DNA of 48,304 nucleotides from Lachnospiraceae bacterium (GTDB taxonomy: Bacteria; Bacillota; Clostridia; Lachnospirales; Lachnospiraceae): NCBI GenBank assembly GCA_016283755.1, contig JAEENO010000002.1, positions 1-48,304 on the forward strand, given 5' to 3'. The number at the start of each line of letters is the position of its first letter. The first letter of the stretch is position 1. The notes under the pieces are model-generated. The model was not told the DNA's origin and searched no databases. It saw only the letters and a list, made by a program, of their open reading frames with translations. The position numbers and the translations under genes were made by a program. Shown in pieces: positions 41,347-48,304 of the stretch.

Positions 41347-42507
41347 ATGATTTTCGTTAAGGCGGAAGATTTGAGGCCGGGTATGCGAGTGGCTAAGCCG
41401 ATCTATAATAAGATGGGTGTACTTCTTTATGACAGGGAGAATCCGCTTACCGCACAGGGAGTTACTTCTGTACAGAATTTCGGACTTATCGGATTATACA
41501 TACTCGAACCGGCAGAGCCTGCGCCGCCGATTACCGAAGAAGAGATTGAATTTGAGAAGTTTCAGACTATCTATATGTTCCGTATCAAGGATATTATGGA
41601 TAGCGTGCTCGGGGGCAAGAAGCCGGAAGGTATTAATCTTCTTATAGATACGATTATTAAGCGATACGGTTCGCTTGATCATAGATTTGCATTTAACCAG
41701 AACTTAAGAACACCTGAAGACTATCATTATAAACATTCCCTTAACGTGGCCATTCTTTGCGCCATGATTACATCCAAGCTTAATCTTAACATGGAAGCGC
41801 GTCGCGGCGTTGTAGCAGCAGCCCTTCTCCATGATGTAGGAATGTTGTCGGTTCCGAAGATCCTTATGGAGAAGTCGGAATCAGAGCTTACGGAACAGGA
41901 TCTTAAGACCTTATCCAATTGCTTACAGACAGGATATCAGTTATTGGGACCGGAGAGCAATCTTTTCGATCTTCCGAATATATGTCTTAAGGTACTTTCA
42001 CAGACGAGCCGGTTTTATTATTCGCCGAAGTTTCCTCAGGATCAGACGATTAAGTGGACTGTTAATTCGAGAATACTTCAGGTTGCCAACGCTTTTGATA
42101 ACTTAACTGCAATGAATCTTAAGCATGAACCGGTATCGGAGATAGCTGCTTTCAGATATTTGGCAGAGTATCCTGAATACTATGATGATAAAGTTGTTCA
42201 GGCATTAACCGAGTGCATCAGAATCGTTCCTAAGGGATGCTGCGTTGAACTTTCCAATGGTGAAAAAGCGCTTGTTGTTACAGCCAACGAGAGCAATTTC
42301 ATGGCACCTATCGTATTGCAATTCTCGGACAACAAGCTTCTTGATCTTAGCAATCCGATAATCTCAAGTACACATCAGATAGTTGATGTTATGAGAACCA
42401 TGGATAACCGTATTGAAGTTGATGAGGATACGGTTAAGCAGTTTGTTGCCGATGATCATCTTACAAGTCAGCTTGCAAAAATAACCGAGAGATTAAAAAA
42501 ACATTAA
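41347..42507 (+). CDS. HD-GYP-like protein with degenerate active site
   Basis: 386 aa; AAAAGGGGGG precedes the ATG. The N-terminal ~60 residues match the segment preceding many clostridial HD-GYP domains ('EDLRPGMRVAKPIYNKMGVLL'). The HD core keeps His130 ('YHYKHSLNVAILCAMI') and His162-Asp163 ('LLHDVGMLSVPKIL'). The usual Lys after HDxG is Met166, the next metal-ligand His is replaced near Asn191 ('LSNCLQTGYQLL'), and HHExxDGxGYP is replaced by 'LSQTSRFYYSPKFP' (217-230). It is therefore probably not an active c-di-GMP phosphodiesterase, but may still bind a ligand or partner. A C-terminal ~100-residue domain follows, without recognisable family. Confidence 0.88.
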   Translation: MIFVKAEDLRPGMRVAKPIYNKMGVLLYDRENPLTAQGVTSVQNFGLIGLYILEPAEPAPPITEEEIEFEKFQTIYMFRIKDIMDSVLGGKKPEGINLLIDTIIKRYGSLDHRFAFNQNLRTPEDYHYKHSLNVAILCAMITSKLNLNMEARRGVVAAALLHDVGMLSVPKILMEKSESELTEQDLKTLSNCLQTGYQLLGPESNLFDLPNICLKVLSQTSRFYYSPKFPQDQTIKWTVNSRILQVANAFDNLTAMNLKHEPVSEIAAFRYLAEYPEYYDDKVVQALTECIRIVPKGCCVELSNGEKALVVTANESNFMAPIVLQFSDNKLLDLSNPIISSTHQIVDVMRTMDNRIEVDEDTVKQFVADDHLTSQLAKITERLKKH

Positions 42508-42582
42508 TAACCCCTTGCATTTTAGAATGATTTGGGGCAATATATTTTAAGATGTATTTTTAGATATATGGAGGAAAATACT

Positions 42583-43428
42583 ATGTCAGACGAGAAACAG
42601 TGCGCATCCGCGGGAAGTTGCGACAGAGAATCTTGCGAAGGTTGTCCTTCGGCTAACGGCGGAGCACCTGATTTTACAGAAGAGCTTAATGCTTATTCGG
42701 AAGTTAAGCATGTTATTGGAATCGTCAGCGGAAAGGGTGGCGTCGGTAAGTCATTCGTTACAGCAGCACTTGCATCAGCAATGCGTAAGGCAGGACATGA
42801 AGTAGGTATTCTCGATGCGGATATTACAGGTCCGTCCATCCCTAAGATGTTCGGTGTTAAAGGACCGACAACAGGTAATGAGATGGGAATTATGCCGGTA
42901 GTTGCAGAAGACGGAACCAAGATTATGAGCCTTAATCTTCTTGTTGATGATGAGGAGTCACCGGTTGTATGGCGTGGCCCTGTTCTTGCAGGAACGGTTA
43001 AGCAGTTCTGGCATGATGTATGCTGGGGCAATGTAGATTATATGTTTGTTGATATGCCACCGGGAACAGGTGATGTTCCGCTTACGGTATTCCAGTCACT
43101 TCCTGTTGACGGAATAGTTATCGTTACATCTCCGCAGGAATTGGTACAGATGATAGTTAAGAAGGCCGTTAATATGGCTAACATGATGAATGTACCGATT
43201 TTAGGCGTTGTTGAGAATTATAGTTATATCAAGTGTCCGGATTGCGGCAAAGAGATTAATATATTCGGAAAAAGCAATATTGAAGAAGTTGCCAAGGCTT
43301 CTAATATGGAAGTATTGGGTAAACTGCCTCTTGATCCTTCTTTCGCAGAGAAGGCTGATTGTGGTCGTTTCTTTGATCTTGATATTGATTATCTTACAAA
43401 AGCATATGATGCGCTTAAGGCGTTATAA
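42583..43428 (+). CDS. Mrp/NBP35 (ApbC)-family iron-sulfur carrier ATPase
   Basis: 281 aa from the ATG at 42583, with GGAGG 8 nt upstream; the frame opens further upstream without a ribosome site. The deviant Walker A 'GKGGVGKS' (about 51-58) and 'DADITGPSIPKMFG', 'DMPPGTGDVPLTV' define the family. There is an N-terminal four-Cys cluster 'CASAGSCDRESCEGCPS', similar in spirit to Nbp35, and the CxxC of 'YIKCPDCGKEI' used for the bridging Fe-S cluster at the dimer interface. The likely role is assembly or transfer of Fe-S clusters. Confidence 0.94.
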   Translation: MSDEKQCASAGSCDRESCEGCPSANGGAPDFTEELNAYSEVKHVIGIVSGKGGVGKSFVTAALASAMRKAGHEVGILDADITGPSIPKMFGVKGPTTGNEMGIMPVVAEDGTKIMSLNLLVDDEESPVVWRGPVLAGTVKQFWHDVCWGNVDYMFVDMPPGTGDVPLTVFQSLPVDGIVIVTSPQELVQMIVKKAVNMANMMNVPILGVVENYSYIKCPDCGKEINIFGKSNIEEVAKASNMEVLGKLPLDPSFAEKADCGRFFDLDIDYLTKAYDALKAL

Positions 43429-43434
43429 TTAGAA

Positions 43435-43460
43435 GCACCCAATTTATTGGGTGTTTCTTT
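43435..43460 (+). terminator. Terminator of the mrp gene
   Basis: CACCCAAT-TT-ATTGGGTG followed by TTTCTTTT, 7 nt after the stop codon. Confidence 0.9.
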
Positions 43461-43526
43461 TAAGGCTTATATTAAGAGGTTATGGGAGCTTATATAAGCA
43501 ATATATAAAAAATGGAGGGAATTATT

Positions 43527-44810
43527 ATGCAAGAGAAGACAACCGCTCAGAAGCTGATTTTGGGTCTTCAGCACGTGCTGGCAATGTTCGGCGCAACCGT
43601 ATTGGTACCTGCATTAACAGGTCTTAATACATCAATCACACTTTTTTGTGCAGGTGTGGGAACACTTATATTTCATGGAGTAACTAAGAGAAAAGTGCCT
43701 GTATTCCTAGGTTCTTCATTTGCTTTTATGGGCGGTATATCCGCAATTTTGGGTGATGCCAGAATGGGTGACCCTGAGTTTCTGGAAAGACTTGCAGCAG
43801 TTAAGGGGGCACTTATTATAGCAGGTCTTGTATATGTAATATTTGCCGGACTTATTAAGGTTATCGGTTATGATAAGGTAAGCAAGCTTTTACCACCGAT
43901 CGTAACAGGACCTATCATTATTGTTATCGGTTTAAGATTAAGTGCAACAGGTGTATCAAGCGCATTCTACCGTGATGGTGCTTTTGAACCGAAATGCCTT
44001 ATCGTAACCGGAGTAGTACTCCTTGTTGTTATCGGATTTTCAGTATTTGCTAAGGGAATTCTTAATCTTATGCCGATTCTTTTCGGTATTATCGCAGGTT
44101 ATATCGTATGCGGTTTCCTTGGATTTACAGACTTCTCAGCAGTAGCTAAGGCTGACTGGCTTGCATTTACGGATAAGGACATTATCGCACAGGTTATCTG
44201 CCTTCCTACATTTAAGCTTGATGCAATCCTTGCACTTGCACCGATTGCACTTGTTACACTTGTTGAGCATGTAGGCGATATCACAACAAACGGTGCGGTA
44301 GTAGGAAAGGATTTCATCTCCGACCCGGGTGTACATAGAACAATCCTTGGAGACGGTCTTGCAACAGCATTCGCAGGCTTACTCGGTGGTCCTGCCAATA
44401 CAACATACAGCGAGAACACCGGTGTTCTTGCGGTTACCAAGAATTACGATCCTTCAATCATCAGAATTGCAGCAGTATTCTCAATTATCCTTGGTGTATT
44501 CGGTAAGATCGGCGGAGTTATTACATCAATTCCGGGACCTGTAACCGGTGCTATCTCAATCGTATTATACGGTATGATTTCTGCGGTAGGTGTAAGAATC
44601 TTAATCGGCCAGAGAGTTAACTTGGGAAACAGCAGAAACTTAATGATAGCAGCACTTATCCTTGTAATCGGTATCGGATGTGATTCAATCCCGATTGCAG
44701 GAACAGTGACAATTTCCGGACTTGCGCTTGCGGCAATCTTAGGAATCGTATTGGCACTTGTTCTTCCTGAAGGAAAGGATGCATATCTTTCAAAAGATGA
44801 AACAGTTTAA
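43527..44810 (+). CDS. Uracil/xanthine permease (NCS2 family)
   Basis: 427 aa from the ATG at 43527 with GGAGGGA 7 nt upstream; the ATG 15 bp earlier overlaps the ribosome site and is rejected. About fourteen membrane segments. The UraA-like features are 'LGLQHVLAMFGATVLVPALTGLN', 'PIALVTLVEHVGDITTNGAVVGKDFI' (the NCS2 substrate-binding helix with its Glu) and 'GGPANTTYSENTGVLAVTKN'. This pattern favours uracil over xanthine. The leader contains a 12-bp palindrome GCTTATATAAGC (43488-43499) just before the ribosome site; no PyrR-type anti-antiterminator was recognised. Confidence 0.94.
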   Translation: MQEKTTAQKLILGLQHVLAMFGATVLVPALTGLNTSITLFCAGVGTLIFHGVTKRKVPVFLGSSFAFMGGISAILGDARMGDPEFLERLAAVKGALIIAGLVYVIFAGLIKVIGYDKVSKLLPPIVTGPIIIVIGLRLSATGVSSAFYRDGAFEPKCLIVTGVVLLVVIGFSVFAKGILNLMPILFGIIAGYIVCGFLGFTDFSAVAKADWLAFTDKDIIAQVICLPTFKLDAILALAPIALVTLVEHVGDITTNGAVVGKDFISDPGVHRTILGDGLATAFAGLLGGPANTTYSENTGVLAVTKNYDPSIIRIAAVFSIILGVFGKIGGVITSIPGPVTGAISIVLYGMISAVGVRILIGQRVNLGNSRNLMIAALILVIGIGCDSIPIAGTVTISGLALAAILGIVLALVLPEGKDAYLSKDETV

Positions 44811-45552
44811 AGAAAATAATACCTCTAAAGGGAGACCAAGACTTTGCGTCTCCCTTATGGGGGAAAATATAGAAGATATTAGAATAAAAGCGCAAAAGAT
44901 TAAGGAATCGCCTGCGGATATATTAGAGCTTCGTGCGGATTATTACAGGGGTGATATATATAAGGATCTTTCTGCGGTTTTTTTGGCTTTAAGAGAAGCT
45001 TTTGACCGGGAGATTATATTTACCTTAAGAAGCGATGAAGATGGCAAATTCGGCGATTTATCGTTTGAGGCGGCAAAGCAGGTTATTAAGGAAGCAGCAT
45101 CATCGAAGAAAGCTGATTATATTGATGTTGAATACGGGCTGGTAAAAGACTGCCCCAAGTTAATAGATGATATTAGGAAAGATACTTCGGTTATCTTATC
45201 GGAGCATGTATATAATGATACTTTTACAGCAGATTCCGTATACGACAGATTAAAAACTCTTTCGGAATATAATGCGGATATGGTAAAATACGTAATAATG
45301 CCTGATAGCAAAAACGATGTTATGCAGCTTATGGAAGGCGTTATAAGATTCAAAGAAGATTGCCCTGAAGTACATGTAATAAGTCATGCAATGGGTGAAA
45401 TCGGTATTATATCAAGACTCTCCGCAGAACTTATCGGAAGTGAGATTGCTTTTGCGGCATTAGATGAAAAAAGCGCTTCGGGGCAGATAGAAGTCGGCAT
45501 GATGAGAACCTGTCTTGACGGTATTCATGAGCAGCTTGAAAGTGAGGAATAA
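44797..45552 (+). CDS. aroD: Type I 3-dehydroquinate dehydratase
   Basis: 251 aa with the start placed at 44797, overlapping the permease stop by 14 nt. The true start is uncertain: in-frame alternatives are ATG 44779 and TTG 44758, and none has a good ribosome site. Type I features: 'RPRLCVSLMGE' strand, 'ADILELRADYY', 'IIFTLRS.DEDGKFG', the catalytic His in 'ILSEHVYND', the Schiff-base Lys in 'ADMVKYVIMPDSKNDV', and the closing 'IGIISRLSAELIGSEIAFA' and 'GQIEVG'. It removes water from 3-dehydroquinate in the shikimate pathway. No other aro gene is adjacent. Confidence 0.9.
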   Translation: MKQFKENNTSKGRPRLCVSLMGENIEDIRIKAQKIKESPADILELRADYYRGDIYKDLSAVFLALREAFDREIIFTLRSDEDGKFGDLSFEAAKQVIKEAASSKKADYIDVEYGLVKDCPKLIDDIRKDTSVILSEHVYNDTFTADSVYDRLKTLSEYNADMVKYVIMPDSKNDVMQLMEGVIRFKEDCPEVHVISHAMGEIGIISRLSAELIGSEIAFAALDEKSASGQIEVGMMRTCLDGIHEQLESEE

Positions 45553-45553
45553 A

Positions 45554-45844
45554 ATGGCTAATAAGAGAATTGAAAACGAGGCGGTTGATAAGCTTTTTGA
45601 TGCCGTGCTTGCACTTAAGACAAAAGAAGAGTGTTATGGTTTCTTTGAGGACTTATGTACAATCAATGAGATTCTCGATATGAGTCAGCGTATAGAGGTT
45701 GCTTCTCTTCTTCGTAAAAAGTGCGTCTACCAGGAGATAACGAAAAAGACCGGTGCATCTACCGCAACTATAAGCAGGATTAACAGGAGCCTTAATTACG
45801 GTAATGATGCGTATAACCTGATATTGGACAGAATAGAAGATTAG
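45554..45844 (+). CDS. YerC/YecD-family TrpR-like DNA-binding protein
   Basis: 96 aa from the ATG at 45554 with GTGAGGA 6 nt upstream. TrpR-superfamily fold: 'DLCTINEILDMSQRIEVASLL' followed by the helix-turn-helix 'VYQEITKKTGASTATISRINRSL', ending 'NYGNDAYNLIL'. Proteins of this family are small Firmicute regulators whose effector and targets are mostly unknown. It starts 1 nt after the aroD stop; its family link to TrpR and position behind an aromatic-pathway gene make an aromatic-amino-acid role worth testing, but this is inference. Confidence 0.92.
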   Translation: MANKRIENEAVDKLFDAVLALKTKEECYGFFEDLCTINEILDMSQRIEVASLLRKKCVYQEITKKTGASTATISRINRSLNYGNDAYNLILDRIED

Positions 45845-45851
45845 TGATTAA

Positions 45852-45877
45852 AAGGTCGGTACAAAAGTACCGACCTT
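45852..45877. terminator. Bidirectional terminator between yerC-like gene and cysE
   Basis: A perfect 11-bp stem AAGGTCGGTAC/GTACCGACCTT with AAAA loop. The minus-strand side has the better T-tract (TTTTAAT), so it mainly serves cysK-cysE. Confidence 0.9.
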
Positions 45878-45881
45878 ATTA

Positions 45882-46769
45882 TTATGAATTACAATCTATT
45901 ATGCTGATTTTACTTCCTGCCGGGACTGACTTGGTAATAAAAGCATTGGCACCGATGATACTGTTTTCACCGATAACGGTATCACCGCCAAGTATTGAGG
46001 CACCTGCGTATATGGTAACGTTATCTTTGATTGTCGGATGCCTCTTTTTGTTAGACAGTGTGTGCCCGCCGCTTGTTGATAAGGCACCTATGGTTACGCT
46101 TTGATATATCTTAACGCTATTACCGATAACCGAAGTCTCACCTATTACGATTCCAGTTCCATGGTCGATGAAAAAGCGCTTTCCGATAGTTGCACCCGGG
46201 TGAATATCAATACCCGTCTTGGAGTGGGCATACTCTGTCATAAGACGCGGAAGAAGCGGGACATCAAGAAGATACAGTTCGTGAGCAAGTCTGTTCGTCG
46301 TTATGGCCATAAGTCCCGGGTAGGCGAGAATAATTTCGTCAAGGCATTTGGCTGCAGGGTCACCGTTATAGATTGCAAGAAGATCTTCTTCTATGTAATC
46401 GCGTATAACAGGTATTTTTTTGAAAAGCTCCTTGCATATATGATAACTTTCTTCTCTTCTTGATGCTTCCGACATCGAATTGGTGAGTGGACCGAAATCC
46501 AGTGCTATATTAATAAGTTTATTAAGGTGATAGAAGCAGTTCTCTATGGTTACCGCAAAACAGTTTTCGGGATTATATATTTTTACATCACGATTTTTGT
46601 AATAACCCGGGAATACAATTGAAAAGAGGTTTTCGACAAGATCGATAACTTCTTTTTTATTGGGTTGATTGTATATATCTACAGCGTCTATGTGCTTGCC
46701 CATGGAATAGCTGTTAAGGATTGTTGATACGATATCGCCTATTTCTTTTTCTTTGATTGGTTGATTCAT
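45882..46769 (-). CDS. cysE: Serine O-acetyltransferase
   Basis: 295 aa, close in size and motifs to EpsC/long CysE proteins: an N-terminal helical domain (about 1-175) with the 'RLAHELYLLDVPLLPRLMTEYAHSKTGIDIHPGATIG' block, then a left-handed beta helix with the active-site 'FIDHGTGIVIGET', 'IYQSVTIGALSTSGGHT', 'KRHPTIKDNVTIYAGASILGG' and a C-terminal tail. It makes O-acetylserine, the carbon acceptor for cysteine synthesis. It starts 11 nt after the cysK stop, so the two form one operon and one controlled pathway step. Family members are feedback-inhibited by cysteine; here transcription appears to sense cysteine as well. Confidence 0.95.
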   Translation of the reverse strand: MNQPIKEKEIGDIVSTILNSYSMGKHIDAVDIYNQPNKKEVIDLVENLFSIVFPGYYKNRDVKIYNPENCFAVTIENCFYHLNKLINIALDFGPLTNSMSEASRREESYHICKELFKKIPVIRDYIEEDLLAIYNGDPAAKCLDEIILAYPGLMAITTNRLAHELYLLDVPLLPRLMTEYAHSKTGIDIHPGATIGKRFFIDHGTGIVIGETSVIGNSVKIYQSVTIGALSTSGGHTLSNKKRHPTIKDNVTIYAGASILGGDTVIGENSIIGANAFITKSVPAGSKISIIDCNS

Positions 46770-46780
46770 TTTTCACTCCT

Positions 46781-47710
46781 TTAGTCAAAAAGTGCGGTTG
46801 AATAGTACCTGTCGCCGCTGTCCGGGAGGAGAGCAACAATTGTTTTGCCCGCATTTTCAGGTTTACCGGCGTACTTAATGGCAGTACCTAATGCAGCACC
46901 CGAGGTTATGCCTACAGAGATACCTTCAAGTGACGACAGTAATTTTGCGGCGTCTATTGCCTCCTCTTCAGTGGCTTTATATATTTCATCGTATATTGTC
47001 GTATTAAGGATCTCAGGCACGAATCCTGCACCGATTCCCTGGAGACCATGCTTACCGGCCAAACCTCCCGAAAGAACCGGAGAGCCGGCAGGTTCTACGG
47101 CAATTACTTGTATTGAAGAATTCTTTGATTTTAAATACTCGCCTGTACCGGTGATTGTTCCTCCTGTGCCGACACCGGCGATAAATATATCTATGTTGCC
47201 CTCCGTATCATTCCATATTTCCGGTCCGGTTGTAGTGCGATGTGCTTCAGGATTGGCGGAGTTAATAAACTGACCGGGAAGGAAAGACCCGGGAGTATTT
47301 TTGGCAATTTCTTCAGCCTTTTTAATAGCGCCTTTCATACCTTCCCTACCGTCTGTAAGGACAATTTCTGCACCATAATGGCTGAGAATCTTACGGCGCT
47401 CGATGCTCATTGTCTCGGGCATGGTGAGAATTACCTTATAGCCCTTGGCAGCAGCAATTGCCGCGAGACCTATACCGGTATTGCCGGAGGTCGGCTCGAT
47501 TATAACGGAGTCGGCTTTTAAAATGCCACGCTTTTCTGCATCTAAGATCATTGATAAGGCTGCGCGGTCCTTGGTACTTCCCGTAGGATTTAAGTATTCA
47601 AGTTTTACCAAGATCTTGGCCTTAAGGTCGAGCTTCTTTTCAATATTATTAACGTGAAGAAGCGGTGTATTGCCGATAAGTTCGGTAATGTTTTGATAGA
47701 TTTTGCTCAT
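46781..47710 (-). CDS. cysK: Cysteine synthase A (O-acetylserine sulfhydrylase)
   Basis: 309 aa from the ATG at 47710, which has AAAGGA about 9 nt upstream; a TTG three codons earlier overlaps that spacing. PLP enzyme with 'LIGNTPLLHV', the PLP Lys47 in 'LNPTGSTKDRAAL', 'IEPTSGNTGIGLA', 'GVGTGGTITGTGEYL', 'GIGAGFVPEIL' and 'ITSGAALG'. It combines O-acetylserine and sulfide into cysteine. First gene of the cysK-cysE operon, placed 35 nt behind the attenuator terminator. Confidence 0.96.
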   Translation of the reverse strand: MSKIYQNITELIGNTPLLHVNNIEKKLDLKAKILVKLEYLNPTGSTKDRAALSMILDAEKRGILKADSVIIEPTSGNTGIGLAAIAAAKGYKVILTMPETMSIERRKILSHYGAEIVLTDGREGMKGAIKKAEEIAKNTPGSFLPGQFINSANPEAHRTTTGPEIWNDTEGNIDIFIAGVGTGGTITGTGEYLKSKNSSIQVIAVEPAGSPVLSGGLAGKHGLQGIGAGFVPEILNTTIYDEIYKATEEEAIDAAKLLSSLEGISVGITSGAALGTAIKYAGKPENAGKTIVALLPDSGDRYYSTALFD

Positions 47711-47744
47711 TTTGATCAATCCTTTCTTTTCTCATTTTGTGTAA

Positions 47745-47776
47745 TAAAAAAACCCGGAAGCATTTAAGCTCCGGGT
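47745..47776 (-). terminator. Attenuator terminator before cysK
   Basis: On the minus strand ACCCGGAGC (47776-47768), loop TTAAAT, then GCTTCCGGGT (47761-47752) with one bulged base, followed by a T-run and ATTAC. It lies between the leader peptide and cysK, so it would stop transcription before the operon unless prevented. Confidence 0.93.
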
Positions 47777-47813
47777 ATATGGCATTGAGTGTTTGAATTA
47801 TGTAACTCACTTA

Positions 47814-47915
47814 TCACAGGGTGTAAAGCTGTACGCAAACACCCCGGCCATATTGCCCGGGATAAGTACAACAACAACACTCTTTATAATTGTTAATATA
47901 TGTATTGATAAGCAT
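47814..47915 (-). CDS. Cysteine-rich leader peptide of the cysK-cysE attenuator
   Basis: 33 codons on the minus strand from the ATG at 47915 to the TGA at 47816-47814. The ribosome site AAGGAG (47930-47925) lies 9 nt upstream, as strong as for any protein gene here. Codons 13-16 are TGT-TGT-TGT-TGT (47879-47868) and codon 27 is TGC, so 5 of 33 residues are Cys, a rare amino acid. The gene sits between a consensus promoter and a rho-independent terminator ahead of the cysteine synthase gene, the exact layout of amino-acid leader peptides such as those of trp and his operons. The peptide itself is probably not functional; ribosome stalling at the Cys codons is the sensed event (inference from layout). 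Confidence 0.88.
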   Translation of the reverse strand: MLINTYINNYKECCCCTYPGQYGRGVCVQLYTL

Positions 47916-47946
47916 TGGGATATTCTCCTTAAAAATCATTGGAGTT

Positions 47947-47975
47947 AATATATCGCAAATTAGGGTATATGTCAA
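47947..47975 (-). promoter_or_regulatory. Promoter of the cysK-cysE operon
   Basis: On the minus strand perfect TTGACA (47975-47970), 17-bp spacer, TATATT (47952-47947). Predicted start near 47940 gives a ~230-nt leader. Such a strong, seemingly constitutive promoter fits control by attenuation. Confidence 0.88.
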
Positions 47976-48023
47976 TATCAAATTTTGAGAGACACATGAA
48001 TAACTTCATTTAGACATTTAATG

Positions 48024-48059
48024 TGCCCGTGCCTAAAAATTAGACACGGGTATTTTTTT
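48024..48059 (+). terminator. Plus-strand terminator in the spacer before the MMPL gene
   Basis: Stem GCCCGTGCCTA (48025-48035) / TAGACACGGGT (48041-48051) with one mismatch, loop AAAAT, then a T7 run. No plus-strand gene lies upstream, so it must end a leader or small RNA starting in the cys spacer. Between it and the next gene (48060-48163) I see a weak inverted repeat AAGGGA/TCCCTT and the ribosome site but no clear promoter. Confidence 0.8.
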
Positions 48060-48163
48060 GCCCATTTAAAGGCTTTCCAAAGTATTGTATTCTATTAAAC
48101 GGTTAAGGGAATGGGACCTGAACATCCCTTGTTCCGCAGATTATATAGAAAGGACTGTTATAT

Positions 48164-48304
48164 ATGAAATTTTCAAGAACAGTTGTTAAATATCGAATTC
48201 CTATACTGATTATATCACTGCTTCTTTTGATACCGTCATTCATAGGAATTTCAAAGACAAGAGTCAATTATGATATGCTTGACTACTTGCCGTCAAAGTC
48301 CGAG
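48164..48304 (+). CDS. MMPL/RND-type membrane protein (3'-truncated by window)
   Basis: Only 47 codons are visible. AAAGGA lies 9 nt before the ATG. The N-terminus is a basic tail and one strong membrane helix (about 13-30, 'ILIISLLLLIPSFIGI') followed by 'KTRVNYDMLDYLPSKSE', the phrase seen at the start of the first periplasmic-type loop of Firmicute MMPL/YdfJ-like transporters. The remainder, with the other membrane helices, is outside the window. Confidence 0.78.
   Translation, partial: MKFSRTVVKYRIPILIISLLLLIPSFIGISKTRVNYDMLDYLPSKSE

Noticed and set aside
47711-47945. T-box or S-box riboswitch upstream of cysK
   Set aside because: No T-box TGGNACCGCG sequence, no specifier loop and no S-box core; a translated Cys-rich leader peptide explains the region better.

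Overview
The window looks like chromosomal DNA from a motile, low-GC, anaerobic Firmicute, most probably a Lachnospiraceae (Butyrivibrio/Lachnospira/Roseburia-like). This rests on gene content and style: strong AGGAGG-type ribosome sites, sigma-A promoters with 17-bp spacers, a Cache-type chemoreceptor, a fused SecDF, an NADP-type glutamate dehydrogenase, a GPH sugar symporter between two glycosidases, and a phosphate butyryltransferase. I see no rRNA, CRISPR array, transposase or phage gene. Species assignment is inference.

Layout. 1-1435: 3' part of a 5'-nucleotidase-type phosphoesterase. 1616-3334: methyl-accepting chemotaxis protein. 3393-4271 (minus): YitT-family membrane protein. 4478-11341: a plus-strand run with a large uncharacterised protein carrying a cyclic-nucleotide-binding-like N-terminus, a THUMP rRNA methyltransferase, a secreted papain-like protease overlapping an N-acetylmuramoyl-L-alanine amidase, and an XTP/dITP pyrophosphatase. 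11398-12376: a six-tRNA operon (Pro, Gly, Arg, His, Gln, Lys) in which two spacers carry a repeated structured element with compensatory base changes. 12471-14864: a Cys-cluster protein, phosphate butyryltransferase, a SurA-N-like anchored protein and tRNA-Leu at the 3' end of the unit. 14997-15683: hemolysin III/PAQR. 15779-24416: GH2 enzyme, GPH symporter, GH36 alpha-galactosidase, MATE transporter and a PAS-CPBP fusion. 24452-24565: an orphan promoter/terminator pair predicting a ~80-nt RNA. 24629-27921: autoregulated GntR/ABC/permease unit. 27989-28861 (minus): DegV. 28975-30584: gdhA with two promoters and a folded leader. 30716-31093: zinc-ribbon protein.

31193-36330 is the most unusual protein-coding region: a compact operon with a CpaF/TadA-like ATPase, one TadB/C-like membrane protein, a TadE-like protein, and three very small hydrophobic proteins (65, 32 and 44 aa) sharing an N-terminal [E/Q]YG motif reminiscent of the Flp-pilin Glu-Tyr pair but without a visible leader-cleavage site. 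No prepilin peptidase, CpaE or CpaB homologue is visible beside it. 36704-38888: UDP-galactopyranose mutase and a GT2 glycosyltransferase. 39055-41220: secDF. 41347-42507: an HD-GYP-like protein that has lost the GYP signature and other ligands. 42583-43428: Mrp/ApbC ATPase. 43527-45844: uracil permease, type I dehydroquinate dehydratase and a YerC/TrpR-like regulator.

45882-47975 (minus): cysK-cysE preceded by what reads as a classical transcription attenuator. It has a consensus promoter, a strong ribosome site, a 33-residue leader peptide with four consecutive Cys codons (13-16) plus one more (27), overlapping GC-rich pairing segments and a rho-independent terminator just before cysK. This is the clearest regulatory discovery in the window. 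48164-end: start of an MMPL/RND-type membrane protein.
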